Part shown: positions 44,859 through 52,896 of the stretch, in pieces
Numbering within the stretch: position 1 is the stretch's first letter
Layout of the letters: each line of letters starts with the position of its first letter
NCBI RefSeq assembly: GCF_000426705.1
Contig: NZ_AUFW01000007.1
Span: 248,001 to 312,000 of the forward strand
Origin: Spirochaeta cellobiosiphila DSM 17781
GTDB lineage: Bacteria; Spirochaetota; Spirochaetia; DSM-17781
Reading direction: 5' to 3'
DNA: 64,000 bases
Made by a program: the position numbers and the translations under genes
The notes under the pieces: generated by a model
Told to the model about the DNA's origin: nothing
The model's database searches: none
The model's input: only the letters and a program-made list of their open reading frames with translations

Positions 44859-45964
44859 TTACAAACTTGGATGATATTAAAACTGTCGTTATTAAGATTG
44901 GCACAAATACGCTCAACAAAAATGGAAAGATCGATGATTCCTACCTAAAGCAGATAGCTGCACAGATATCCATTTTAAAAGAAAAAAGAATTACCCCTTT
45001 GATAGTAACCTCAGGGGCTATTGGCTTTGGAGCCTTAGAGCTAGGCATTACAAATAAAGTAACTCGTATTGATTTACGTCAAGCCTGTGCAGCAATCGGG
45101 CAACCCATATTGATGAATCATTATAAGGAAGCCTTTAAATCTTATAATATCTCAATTGGGCAAATCCTAATCACGAAGGAAGTCCTTAATCAAAGAAAGT
45201 CTTACTTAAACTTAAAAACAGCAGTAGAGGCTTTATTAAAACTGGATGTTGTCCCTATCTTCAATGAAAATGATAATATTTCTACACAAGAAATCGGAAA
45301 GGTTTTTGGGGATAATGATCGCTTAAGTGCTCATATTGCCAGTAAAATGGATGCGGATCTGTTGATCATATTGTCAGATATTGATGCCCTGTATGACAAA
45401 AACCCCAAAGTATATGACGATGCTACCCCTATCCACTTCGTGACAGAAGTCACAGCTGATATTATGAAAATGGCAAAAGGTAAAGGAAGCACGTTTTCAA
45501 CTGGTGGTATGTTAACCAAGCTAAAGGCTGTCAAAATCGCAGATAAAGCCGGTTGCCAAGTCATTCTTGCCAATGGGAGAGAAGAGAACATCCTTCCCCG
45601 AATCATCAATGGGGAAGAAATCGGTACCCATTTCTTAGCCAAAGAAAGAATCTCAAATAAAAAAAGATGGATCATTAATTCGACACCCAAAGGTAAGCTA
45701 ACCATTGATGAAGGTGCCATCGAAGCTCTTCGACGTCATAAGAGCCTACTACCATCTGGTGTTATTAATGTAGAAGGAATCTTTGATCATGGAGATGTGA
45801 TATCAGTAAACGACTGTTTTAAGATCATAACCAATCTTACTTCTGAAGAAATAAAGATTGTTATGGGGATGCATTCCTCAGAAATTAAAAAAGCACTCCC
45901 TGCTAAAAGAAGAGATGATATAGCTCGTCCTGAAGACATTGTTGATTTATTAAGTACACCTTGA
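44855..45964 (+). CDS. proB: Glutamate 5-kinase with PUA domain
   Basis: The first enzyme of proline synthesis phosphorylates glutamate. An amino acid kinase domain (VVIKIGTNTL at the N-terminus, IFNENDNIST near 135, FSTGGMLTKLKA near 212) is followed by a PUA domain (about 275-355, LLPSGVINVEGIFDHGDVISV). The length of 369 residues matches the long form. The stop codon lies inside an 11-bp perfect hairpin. ProB of this type is normally feedback-inhibited by proline. Confidence 0.96.
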   Translation: MITNLDDIKTVVIKIGTNTLNKNGKIDDSYLKQIAAQISILKEKRITPLIVTSGAIGFGALELGITNKVTRIDLRQACAAIGQPILMNHYKEAFKSYNISIGQILITKEVLNQRKSYLNLKTAVEALLKLDVVPIFNENDNISTQEIGKVFGDNDRLSAHIASKMDADLLIILSDIDALYDKNPKVYDDATPIHFVTEVTADIMKMAKGKGSTFSTGGMLTKLKAVKIADKAGCQVILANGREENILPRIINGEEIGTHFLAKERISNKKRWIINSTPKGKLTIDEGAIEALRRHKSLLPSGVINVEGIFDHGDVISVNDCFKIITNLTSEEIKIVMGMHSSEIKKALPAKRRDDIARPEDIVDLLSTP

Positions 45965-45984
45965 TTCTTTAACGAATCAAGGTG
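45957..45984. terminator. Hairpin at the proB 3' end
   Basis: CACCTTGATTC pairs perfectly with GAATCAAGGTG around a 6-nt loop and includes the proB stop codon. It lies between convergent genes. No T-run follows on either strand, so it may stabilise transcript ends more than terminate. Confidence 0.45.
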
Positions 45985-45994
45985 CTATCCATAT

Positions 45995-46648
45995 TTAAGA
46001 CACGGGCCAGTTTTTTAATACTTCTCTAATGATTCTTGCTGTTATTCCCCATATAGGACCATAATCAGTTTTATACAAATAGATAGGCTGACGTTCTAAT
46101 TCCCAGTGGCTCCAATAACGATCTGGAACATCCAATTCCTTTGCCGGAAATATTTCATTCCCTTCTTGATCTTTTGCATGGGCTGTTACACGTATTTTAT
46201 ATTCCTCTGGTTCATGGGATATTAGTTCACCTACAGGTATAGTGAAGACAGATTCCACCTCGCTAGGACTTGGATTTATGTCAGACACCCGGGGCACCAA
46301 CAATCTTCCAATATAGATATCAACCATATATCCCGCTGGAGTAATAAGGCTATCAAATCTACCATCAATCACAATCTTGGAACTGTCCAGATTCAATTCC
46401 TCCATTGTTTCCCTTAATGCTGTATCTGCGGTGTTTTCAAACTCACCTTGCTCAACCATACCACCAGGAAAGCTAATTTCTCCGCCTTGTCTAATACTGA
46501 ACGCTCTTTTTTCAAATAATATTTTTGCCATCCCATCTTCAAACAGAAAAGGAACAAGTACACAAGAGTGTTTTAATTCTTGATGTCCAACAATCCCTGG
46601 TCTTCCAGTAAGACGAGAAAGCAGACCTTTATATTGTTCGTTACTCAT
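45995..46648 (-). CDS. Nudix hydrolase, coenzyme A pyrophosphatase type
   Basis: The 217-residue protein has the CoA-specific Nudix arrangement: the upstream element (EISFPGGMVEQGE) runs into the box with RETMEELNLD, and the preceding LFEKRAFSI and downstream ITPAGYMVDIYIG are typical of NudL/CoAse enzymes. These split CoA into phosphopantetheine and 3',5'-ADP. It is convergent with proB. Confidence 0.88.
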   Translation of the reverse strand: MSNEQYKGLLSRLTGRPGIVGHQELKHSCVLVPFLFEDGMAKILFEKRAFSIRQGGEISFPGGMVEQGEFENTADTALRETMEELNLDSSKIVIDGRFDSLITPAGYMVDIYIGRLLVPRVSDINPSPSEVESVFTIPVGELISHEPEEYKIRVTAHAKDQEGNEIFPAKELDVPDRYWSHWELERQPIYLYKTDYGPIWGITARIIREVLKNWPVS

Positions 46649-46740
46649 GGGGAAAGTGTAAACGATTTATAAAAAAAAGAGTAAAACTTTTTTTTACCTT
46701 TTCTTTAAAAAAAACGTGCTATAATTAGATGTTTATTTAT

Positions 46741-47445
46741 TTATTCACTAAATACCCCCTTCATCCTCACTAATACTTCATTCAAATCACCAAAAGAGCA
46801 TCCTATGTAAGTTTTCATATCCTCAGAAGCAGGCAGAACATCAGGAACAAAGATAGTATTGAACCCAGCACTATGAGCCGCTTTTATACCTACACGGGAA
46901 TCTTCTATGGCATAACTGAACTTTGGATCTATATCAAGAAGTTCAGCAGCTTTTAAATAGATGTCTGGAAAAGGCTTTTTCTTCTCTACTTGATCACCAC
47001 AGATCCAGGAATTAATCCATTTATTGAGATTCAGATTCTCAATAATTTTATTGGCCAACATACTTTCTGTTGTCGTTGCAATCGCCATGGGGATGCCTTG
47101 AGTCCCTGCCCAAGAAATAAGCTCCATTGCACCAGTCTTTAATCTCACCTCTGTTTGCATCAAACTTTGATATCTGGAAACAGCTTCTGACCATAAGTTG
47201 TCAACTTCATCAGACTTTAGCGACAGAGCAACACATAAGATATTTTTACAAGATAAGCTGTCTTTACCTATCATTTGGACAAAATCCTTTTCCTGATAAA
47301 GATATCCTTTTTCTTTACAAAGATTTATCCATATTCCAAGGGCTAGCCTTTCGCTATCAATTAATGTTCCATCCAGATCAAATACTATTCCACTGTTCTG
47401 TTTATGAGCCAATTTGCTATCCTCTAATTTTATTTGGTAAAACAT
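46741..47445 (-). CDS. HAD superfamily hydrolase, beta-phosphoglucomutase-like
   Basis: The 234-residue protein has motif I in GIVFDLDGTLIDSE, a helical C1 cap (about 35-105), motif II in AIATTTES, motif III Lys in VEKKKPFPDIYLKAAE, and motif IV in YAIEDSRVGIKAAHSAG. This is the pattern of the phosphatase/phosphomutase subgroup with small sugar phosphates as substrates. It is divergent from fba. The 90-bp 3' region is very AT-rich with a GTAAAA/TTTTAC stem and nine T residues on the minus strand, a possible weak terminator. Confidence 0.88.
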   Translation of the reverse strand: MFYQIKLEDSKLAHKQNSGIVFDLDGTLIDSERLALGIWINLCKEKGYLYQEKDFVQMIGKDSLSCKNILCVALSLKSDEVDNLWSEAVSRYQSLMQTEVRLKTGAMELISWAGTQGIPMAIATTTESMLANKIIENLNLNKWINSWICGDQVEKKKPFPDIYLKAAELLDIDPKFSYAIEDSRVGIKAAHSAGFNTIFVPDVLPASEDMKTYIGCSFGDLNEVLVRMKGVFSE

Positions 47446-47454
47446 ACCTAGGCC

Positions 47455-47483
47455 TTTACTTATAGGGGTTAAAATTATTATAT
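47455..47483 (+). promoter_or_regulatory. fba promoter
   Basis: TTTACT (47455-47460) and TTATAT (47478-47483) with a 17-base spacer lie 42 bases before the fba start, in the gap shared with the divergent HAD gene. Confidence 0.45.
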
Positions 47484-47525
47484 TCTATAGGTGCAAAAAT
47501 CTACAATTAGGAAAGGAATTCAAGG

Positions 47526-48602
47526 ATGGGAGTATTAGATCACATTAAACCAGGTGTCGTTTATGGCGATGACCTGAAGACTTTATTTGAAATCTGTAAA
47601 AAAGAAGGATTTGCATTACCTGCAGTTAACTGTGTAGGTTCTGACTCAGTAAATGCTGTATTAGAAGCTGCTTCAAAAGTTAACTCACCTGTAATGATTC
47701 AATTTTCAAACGGTGGTTCTGCATTCTATGCTGGTAAAGGCATTAAAGCTGAAGGCCAGGAAGCTCAGATCATAGGAGCTATTTCTGGAGCTCAGCATGT
47801 TCATTTAGTAGCTGAAAAATATGGTGTACCAGTTGTTCTTCATACTGACCACTGTGCTAAGAAGCTTCTTCCATGGATCGACGGATTACTAGATGCTGGT
47901 GAAGAGTTTTACAAGAAAAATGGAAAACCATTATTTAGTTCACATATGATTGACCTTTCTGAAGAAACACTTGAGGACAATCTTGCTATATCTACTAAAT
48001 ATCTTGAAAGAATGTCAAAATTAGAAATGTTCTTGGAAATCGAGTTAGGTATTACTGGAGGAGAAGAAGACGGAGTTGATAACTCTGATAGAGATCCTGC
48101 CGAACTTTACTCAAAACCAGAAGAAATTGACTATGCGTATTCTGAATTAAACAAAATCAGCCCTAACTTCACTGTTGCAGCTGCTTTTGGAAATGTTCAT
48201 GGTGTATATAAACCAGGAAACGTTAAACTTACTCCAAAAATCTTAGATGCTGGTCAGCAATATATCAAAGAAAAATACAACTTATCTGATGTTCACCCTG
48301 TAACATATGTATTCCATGGTGGATCTGGTTCTACAACAGAAGAAATCAGAGAAGCAATTGGTTATGGTGTTGTGAAAATGAACATTGATACAGATACTCA
48401 GTGGGCAACATGGGAAGGTGTTCTTAAATACTACAAGAAGAATGAAGGATACTTACAGACTCAATTAGGTAACCCTGAAGGTCCTGATTCTCCAAATAAG
48501 AAATATTATGATCCAAGAAAATGGTTAAGAGAAGGACAAGCTTCTATGACTGCAAGAGTTGAAAAAGCTTTCAATGACCTTAACTGTATTGGTCGAAACT
48601 AA
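47526..48602 (+). CDS. fba: Fructose-bisphosphate aldolase, class II
   Basis: This 358-residue zinc enzyme of glycolysis and gluconeogenesis splits fructose-1,6-bisphosphate. Zinc and catalytic segments are VLHTDHCAKKLLPW (about 105-118), EIELGITGGEEDGVDN (about 175-190), GNVHGVYKPGNVKL (about 223-236) and VFHGGSGST (about 258-266). It resembles the E. coli FbaA (class IIA) type. Codon choice is more uniform than in neighbours, as expected for a highly expressed gene. A strong terminator follows. Confidence 0.96.
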   Translation: MGVLDHIKPGVVYGDDLKTLFEICKKEGFALPAVNCVGSDSVNAVLEAASKVNSPVMIQFSNGGSAFYAGKGIKAEGQEAQIIGAISGAQHVHLVAEKYGVPVVLHTDHCAKKLLPWIDGLLDAGEEFYKKNGKPLFSSHMIDLSEETLEDNLAISTKYLERMSKLEMFLEIELGITGGEEDGVDNSDRDPAELYSKPEEIDYAYSELNKISPNFTVAAAFGNVHGVYKPGNVKLTPKILDAGQQYIKEKYNLSDVHPVTYVFHGGSGSTTEEIREAIGYGVVKMNIDTDTQWATWEGVLKYYKKNEGYLQTQLGNPEGPDSPNKKYYDPRKWLREGQASMTARVEKAFNDLNCIGRN

Positions 48603-48628
48603 TAAACCTTACTCGAGAGTAAGAAGGG

Positions 48629-48666
48629 GAGCTATTACAAAAGGCTTTGTAATAGCTCTTTTTTTT
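48629..48666 (+). terminator. Rho-independent terminator of fba
   Basis: GAGCTATTACAAA pairs perfectly over 13 bp with TTTGTAATAGCTC around an AGGC loop and is followed by eight T residues on the plus strand. Confidence 0.93.
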
Positions 48667-48705
48667 GCGATTTTAAGGGAATTAGAACTACCAAATTCTT
48701 ACAAA

Positions 48706-49062
48706 TCATTTCAAATAATGGATCCCTTCAGCTATATCCTTTGTGAATATCACGTTTCCACCTAGATTACTTTCATAGATAAAATCGTTAAAAGATGGAC
48801 TTTGATATTTCGCAAAGTCTCCTAGTATTATAAGTCTTTTTCTATAATTAGAGACTTTCTGCAAAAACTCTCCGGCCAGTTTAGTTTTTAGATCGAAGAA
48901 GTCAGGAGAAAAGCACGCATCATTCAATACAATTGTATTTGTTGGACAACTCATCAAAACACTTAAAAAATCACTAGTAGTAATTATTTTATCTTCTTCA
49001 GAAAGATAGGCCCGAGACAGATCGCCTTTTGCTGTATTGATCACTTCAATATTCATCATCAT
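48706..49062 (-). CDS. DUF4180 family protein
   Basis: The 118-residue protein matches DUF4180: the conserved FFDLKTKLAGEFLQKVSNY, LIILGDFAKY and FNDFIYESNLGG are all present. The family has no established activity. Several members sit beside MarR-type regulators, as here, where the gene overlaps the MarR gene by four bases. Confidence 0.85.
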   Translation of the reverse strand: MMMNIEVINTAKGDLSRAYLSEEDKIITTSDFLSVLMSCPTNTIVLNDACFSPDFFDLKTKLAGEFLQKVSNYRKRLIILGDFAKYQSPSFNDFIYESNLGGNVIFTKDIAEGIHYLK

Positions 49063-49511
49063 TCTCCTGTATAATTACTAATAAAATCCGTTAACTCATC
49101 TAGTAAATTAATAAATTCCACACCCTTCTGTTCCTCTAGAGACTGGTACAACACAGAATTGTATTCGTCAATAAAAGGTTTTGTTACTTCGTACCTATCT
49201 AGTGAATAATCTGTAAGATAGACATTCCAGACTCTTTTATCCTGTGTATCTCTCCTTCTTTCAATTAACCCTTTTTTTTGTAGTCCATCTAATAAACGTG
49301 TGACACTAGTTTGATCTCTACACATTTTCCCCGATAGATCAGTTTGATTTATACCGGAATGATCTATCAATAAATGTATAGTAGCCCATTGCTCAGGTGT
49401 TATATTCCATCCTGCCTGTTTGAGTTTTGATTGTAATAAAACTCGTAAGGTTGTATTGATTCTATGTACTTTTAATCCAATTAATTCAGAGAGCGTCTTC
49501 CATTCTTCCAT
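49059..49511 (-). CDS. MarR family transcriptional regulator
   Basis: The product of about 150 residues has the winged helix of MarR proteins, with GINQTDLSGKMCRDQTSVTR as recognition region and GLIERRRDTQDKR as the wing. MarR proteins often respond to small phenolic or oxidant signals and repress their own operons. The ATG at 49511 has GAGGTG directly upstream and is preferred to the start at 49529. A direct repeat lies just upstream. Confidence 0.9.
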   Translation of the reverse strand: MEEWKTLSELIGLKVHRINTTLRVLLQSKLKQAGWNITPEQWATIHLLIDHSGINQTDLSGKMCRDQTSVTRLLDGLQKKGLIERRRDTQDKRVWNVYLTDYSLDRYEVTKPFIDEYNSVLYQSLEEQKGVEFINLLDELTDFISNYTGE

Positions 49512-49528
49512 ATCACCTCTATAATACA

Positions 49529-49553
49529 TGCATATACATATATTGCATATACA
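49529..49553. promoter_or_regulatory. Direct repeat upstream of the MarR gene (possible operator)
   Basis: TGCATATACA occurs twice, separated by TATAT. Together with the reverse complement the region forms an imperfect palindrome, as MarR sites do. It overlaps the expected promoter of the MarR/DUF4180 operon, which fits autoregulation. Confidence 0.5.
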
Positions 49554-49569
49554 AGTATTAAAAGATATC

Positions 49570-50331
49570 CTATTTATTATGAATTATTAGTTTCCTTTTA
49601 TTTTCTATGGGAAAAGCAACCTGTCTACGCTCACCATTGTTAATAAGAACACCTGTAAGCCAATAATAATATTCACCATCTGGTATTCCATTAAAAGTTT
49701 TTTTATACAGATACACACTAGATTCTCTTTCAATATCAGAATATGAATCCAATTCTTTTGCACTTTGCATTAGTTTGTAGTTTAGATGATTTATTTCACG
49801 TGGTATTAAAAATAAATAATACTCTTTATCTTTATCACCATCTCTTTTGTAAAGCCCCAAAAAATAATAATCAATGTTTTTCTTTTTTGACCATTTGATC
49901 TCAATATTTTCAACATTATTGTACTCTTTTACTTCATTTATTCCCTGTTCAGGGATTATCGATGAAATTACATGTAATACAAGTTCAGTACCAATAATAT
50001 CTTCAATAGAGTGTATTTTATCCTCTATAAGATCTGTAGTAATATTTTCATTCTCGTTTGGTATTGTAACCCTTCGCGTATAAATTTGAAGAAATTTAGT
50101 TTTATCAATAATAGATATTTTAAAATAAGATAGTAAATATATATCCACTGGCTCTTGAATTAATATATTCATATCACTGTCATACAAGATATAACTAAAT
50201 TCATAGTTAAATCTAGAAAGAGATGTATCCTTGAAGTCAAACTTACCTACTATTTCTTTTTCACTACTTTTACAACTGATTATCATAATAAGAATAATTA
50301 TTAAAAAAAACAGTCGGCAGATTTTAGCCAT
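49570..50331 (-). CDS. Lipoprotein of unknown family
   Basis: The product of about 253 residues starts with a lipoprotein signal (MAKICRLFFLIIILIMIISC) and has a mature part rich in beta strands and aromatic residues. AGGAGG four bases before ATG 50331 supports this start. The segment DGEYYYWLTGVLINNGE near the C-terminus could be part of an Ig-like fold. No function is suggested. The start overlaps a 49-codon ORF upstream. Confidence 0.65.
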   Translation of the reverse strand: MAKICRLFFLIIILIMIISCKSSEKEIVGKFDFKDTSLSRFNYEFSYILYDSDMNILIQEPVDIYLLSYFKISIIDKTKFLQIYTRRVTIPNENENITTDLIEDKIHSIEDIIGTELVLHVISSIIPEQGINEVKEYNNVENIEIKWSKKKNIDYYFLGLYKRDGDKDKEYYLFLIPREINHLNYKLMQSAKELDSYSDIERESSVYLYKKTFNGIPDGEYYYWLTGVLINNGERRQVAFPIENKRKLIIHNK

Positions 50332-50473
50332 ACATCCTCCTATTGTCATATATAACGGTTTTAATGAGAAACCCTACATCGTTTCTTATATCAATTAAAT
50401 ACTCTTCCATATCGATGTTGTTCTCTTCAAAATAGATTCTCCAATCACCAATTGTAATTAATGTTATTGACAT
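50324..50473 (-). CDS. Small ORF of 49 codons overlapping the lipoprotein start
   Basis: The frame MSITLITIGDWRIYFEENNI continues to an end in YDNRRMYG and has protein-like composition. Its stop lies seven bases inside the lipoprotein gene, so the lipoprotein ribosome-binding site is within it. No ribosome-binding site is seen for this ORF. It may be the tail of a decayed gene. Confidence 0.3.
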   Translation of the reverse strand: MSITLITIGDWRIYFEENNIDMEEYLIDIRNDVGFLIKTVIYDNRRMYG

Positions 50474-50614
50474 ACAAAAGTCACATAAGTAACAGCATAA
50501 GCAATTTCCTTAGTCCCCATAATAAATTCTCCACAAAAACAAAGACTAAGTTCCTATCTTCGTAATTATCACAGAAGGCATAGGAATAAGTTTCACATAA
50601 CAACTGTCACTCCA

Positions 50615-50750
50615 TTAAATTTTTGGCCGACCTCCACCTCCGGGGATTCATACCTGTTAATGCTTCCTTTTAAGCCAGCTCTGAACTCGTCTACTCCTAA
50701 TCCTTATGGAGCATGATTAAGCCCTGAATTACAGAGAGGTCATACAGGAT
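50615..50750. repeat. Dispersed repeat, copy 1 (partner at 56535-56640)
   Basis: The sequence from GGCCGACCTCC through GCTTCCTTTTAA to AACTCG recurs at 56535-56620 with roughly four of five bases equal. It is followed here by a degenerate version of the cassette terminator hairpin (acagagaggtcatacagg). Both copies lie at cassette boundaries in the Rhs island. The rest of the 50,474-51,023 gap has no gene I can support. Confidence 0.6.
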
Positions 50751-50828
50751 AAATGAGGAGTTCCCTATTCTTAACGGGGAATTTAGCTAGGCATAGGTGG
50801 GATCTTAGGAATTCCCACTTGAGATTGA

Positions 50829-50945
50829 TGTCACCCACACTTGTCAGGTGGTGTCACCCACACTTGTGGGTGTGGGAGGGTGACAGGCTGATTTGGTGAC
50901 AGTGACAGGCTGATTTGGTGACAGTGACAGGCTAGAATGGTGATA
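50829..50945. repeat. Two short tandem repeat arrays with GTGACA core
   Basis: TGTCACCCACACTTGT occurs at 50829-50844 and 50852-50867 (period 23). Immediately after, a 22-bp unit beginning GTGACAGGCTGATTTG is repeated at 50880, 50902 and (diverged) 50924. TGTCACCC and GGGTGACA are reverse complements, so the two arrays also form inverted repeats. There is no spacer diversity, so this is not a CRISPR array. Confidence 0.8.
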
Positions 50946-51023
50946 CTGTCAATTGACGTTGAGGGATAGGGGCAGTACTGCAAATTGGGAAAGATCAAGA
51001 CATAGGGAATACATTGGAGGTGT

Positions 51024-51055
51024 TTCGAGGGTGTAAATAAATTTGTGTAAAGTTC
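51024..51055 (+). repeat. 32-bp inverted repeat, right copy (IS256-like end)
   Basis: This sequence (TTCGAGGGTGTAAATAAA at its start) matches the reverse complement of 52804-52835 at 29 of 32 positions. Similarity to the other copy continues inwards through TTTGATATAA and GAGCTTT. The two copies face each other across 1.8 kb that holds one cassette and an IS256 transposase remnant. Confidence 0.75.
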
Positions 51056-51156
51056 AATATTTTTGATATAATGAGCTTTATTAACAGCCTCTGGAGCGAT
51101 GCTTTTCAGAGTTATAATTTCATTATTATTTTCAGATATTGTCAAAAAAATTCATT

Positions 51157-51990
51157 TTAATTATACCCCACACCCACAATTCCAAGTATGTTTATACAAG
51201 TATCATCATACTTTATTCCATGATAAACATCTAAAATTTCAATCTTTAATTGGTTACTACCAATTCCTTTTGGTATAATTATTTTCTGGAATTGAGGAGT
51301 ATCAGATAAATCTATAACTTCACTATAATTAGTATCAATATCTGTAATCTTTATTTTTTTTACTCTACTATTGTCTTTATATAAACGAGGTTTATCAAAG
51401 GAAACGAATCCATTAGACAAATAAATATATATTTGTAGATTTGTAAAGGCAATATTATTTATTGTTATAACTTCTCCAACTCCATAGCCATTAACTCCTT
51501 CAACCCAAGGTTTATTAAGATCTAAATCATATAGATTATTTGCCCCATAATTAATTTTCTTACCATTTATATTCTCACTGAGAGAAGAACTAACATCATA
51601 TAGATTCTCATCTCGATAAAATCCCTCTGTACCGATCGCATCTCGAACATCTAATGCACCAAAGAAAAATGGTTCATTGGAGTCTTTATTATATAGAACA
51701 AGAAAATCCGAGGATCTTAAAAATAGCCATCTTTCATTTTCAAAACTTATAAATGAAATTCCTTCAATATCAACAATATGGTAGGTAATATTGTTCATTT
51801 CTTCAACTTTTATTGGGTTCTCATCATAATTCGTATATTTGTATGAAAATTGACCATTACTAAATGAGATTTCTTTAACAAGAGGTCCTTTGGACCACAT
51901 AAAGGTCTTATTATTAAACAGTTCTTGTGAGTAAGCTTGATTTAGAATACATATAAATCCTATTAGTATTAATGGAAATTGCTTTTTCAT
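51157..51990 (-). CDS. Exported protein with NADase-type glycan-binding domain (cassette 5)
   Basis: The 277-residue protein has a signal peptide (MKKQFPLILIGFICILNQAYS). The C-terminal part (about 150-277) carries the features of the NADase-type glycan-binding, discoidin-like domain: KPWVEGVNGYGVGEVI, IYLSNGFVSF, DNSRVKKIKI and ILDVYHGIKYDDTCIN. It is one of four paralogues in the island. It follows a toxin-tip fragment, the position of an immunity gene, and its AAGGAG five bases before the ATG suggests it can be translated. A role as exported immunity or carbohydrate-binding partner is inference. Confidence 0.75.
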   Translation of the reverse strand: MKKQFPLILIGFICILNQAYSQELFNNKTFMWSKGPLVKEISFSNGQFSYKYTNYDENPIKVEEMNNITYHIVDIEGISFISFENERWLFLRSSDFLVLYNKDSNEPFFFGALDVRDAIGTEGFYRDENLYDVSSSLSENINGKKINYGANNLYDLDLNKPWVEGVNGYGVGEVITINNIAFTNLQIYIYLSNGFVSFDKPRLYKDNSRVKKIKITDIDTNYSEVIDLSDTPQFQKIIIPKGIGSNQLKIEILDVYHGIKYDDTCINILGIVGVGYN

Positions 51991-52018
51991 ATTTACTCCT
52001 TTTAAAAATGTAGAGCTC

Positions 52019-52506
52019 TCATATCCCTAATGTGTATGTTGATTTTATAAGGTTTTCTTGTTGAACTATAGTGTTGCAGATTTGTTCTTCCATACGTATA
52101 TGCATTTGGATGATGGGCCCTTGTTTGTCCCCTTCCACTCCATAATGTAACACACCATCATAGCCCTTATCTAAATATTCACCTAACTCTCTTTTGATCT
52201 GGCTTTCCAGATATATCTTAGTGAAATAATTTTTCATCTTTTCCACTGCTATTGTTGGTGTTGCGTTTAAAGCAGCCTCATAAACGGCACTTAATTTCTC
52301 TAAGCTTTTTTGAGCTTCGGTTTGAGAATCTTTACCGCTATCTTCATCAGAACTAGAAGTACTATGTCCTCCAAAGATATCTTTTACCTTTTGCCATCCT
52401 TCTCCACTTCTATCTCCAACTAACTTTTTACCACTACCACTATCATCTGCTTCATCAGTAATGGCACCAGTAGTTCCTAAGTGGTCTGTGGAATAATAGT
52501 CATCTT
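52019..52506 (-). pseudogene. Rhs C-terminal fragment with internal deletion (cassette 5)
   Basis: The minus-strand frame starts in the conserved Rhs core (YYSTDHLGTTGAITDEA) and then jumps straight into a variable tail (GWQKVKDIF, then QTEAQKSLEKL, ending IKSTYTLGI). The whole central core from G-E-K-L-W-S to Y-T-A-N-N-P-L, present in the other cassettes, is missing. A TAA lies a few codons upstream in frame, and no start codon precedes the core. It cannot be expressed in place and is a stored tip at best. Confidence 0.7.
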
Positions 52507-52637
52507 TTTAGTTCAAATAACCGTGATGCGAGCGGAAAGAGAAATCAAGTCCCTTCACAGATAGGATATCTTATATGGGTAGGGGCGCTCCTGGTTTGGT
52601 AGAATCAGGATGATTTGCCTGGGAGCAATGCTTTTGG
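52500..52637 (-). repeat. Cassette spacer repeat, copy A
   Basis: This is a copy of the constant cassette spacer, running from gttcaaat through ccgtgatgcgagcg, aaatcaagtcccttcac, the palindrome (52559-52576, two changes), ggggcgctcctgg and agaatcaggatgattt to gagcaatgctttt. The terminator part at the cassette-facing end is missing in this copy. Confidence 0.85.
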
Positions 52638-52768
52638 GAAAATAGGTCTGAACAAGTGAAAAGATCTAAAACATTTGTCAGCATTCTGGTCATTGCTGAA
52701 ATGTCTTTTTCACTTTTTAAGTTTTGTGCCAGCTTGTTGGGCAGTTCGTTGAGTTCTTCTTCATTCAA
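52638..52768 (-). pseudogene. IS256-family transposase N-terminal remnant
   Basis: The frame begins MNEEELNELPNKLAQNLKS and goes on EKDISAMTRMLTNVLDL, the typical first 35 residues of IS256 (MULE-type) transposases. It then runs into the cassette spacer. Only about 10 percent of the gene remains. A shorter copy of the same remnant (SRMV-DVFDLFTCSDLFSQKH) is present at about 54787-54850, at the same position next to spacer copy B. Confidence 0.7.
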
Positions 52769-52803
52769 AATAAAAGCTCCTTATCTTTTATATCAAAGAT
52801 TTA

Positions 52804-52835
52804 GAGCTTTACACAGATTTATTTACAACCTCGAA
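52804..52835 (-). repeat. 32-bp inverted repeat, left copy (IS256-like end)
   Basis: This lies 36 bases upstream of the IS256-type transposase start and matches 51024-51055 in opposite orientation at 29 of 32 positions. It is in the right place for the terminal inverted repeat of the element. No target-site duplication was found outside either copy. Confidence 0.75.
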
Positions 52836-52896
52836 TAAAATACAGTCACGCTTTGCACAGAAAATAGTATAAGCTCTATTTTGAAGTTCATATCTA

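Noticed and set aside
50829-50945. CRISPR array
   Set aside because: Repeats are contiguous with no unique spacers, and there are no cas genes in the window.
50831-51145. 104-codon minus-strand ORF across the tandem repeats
   Set aside because: It is composed of repeat translation and the IS256-like end, with no consistent coding signal.
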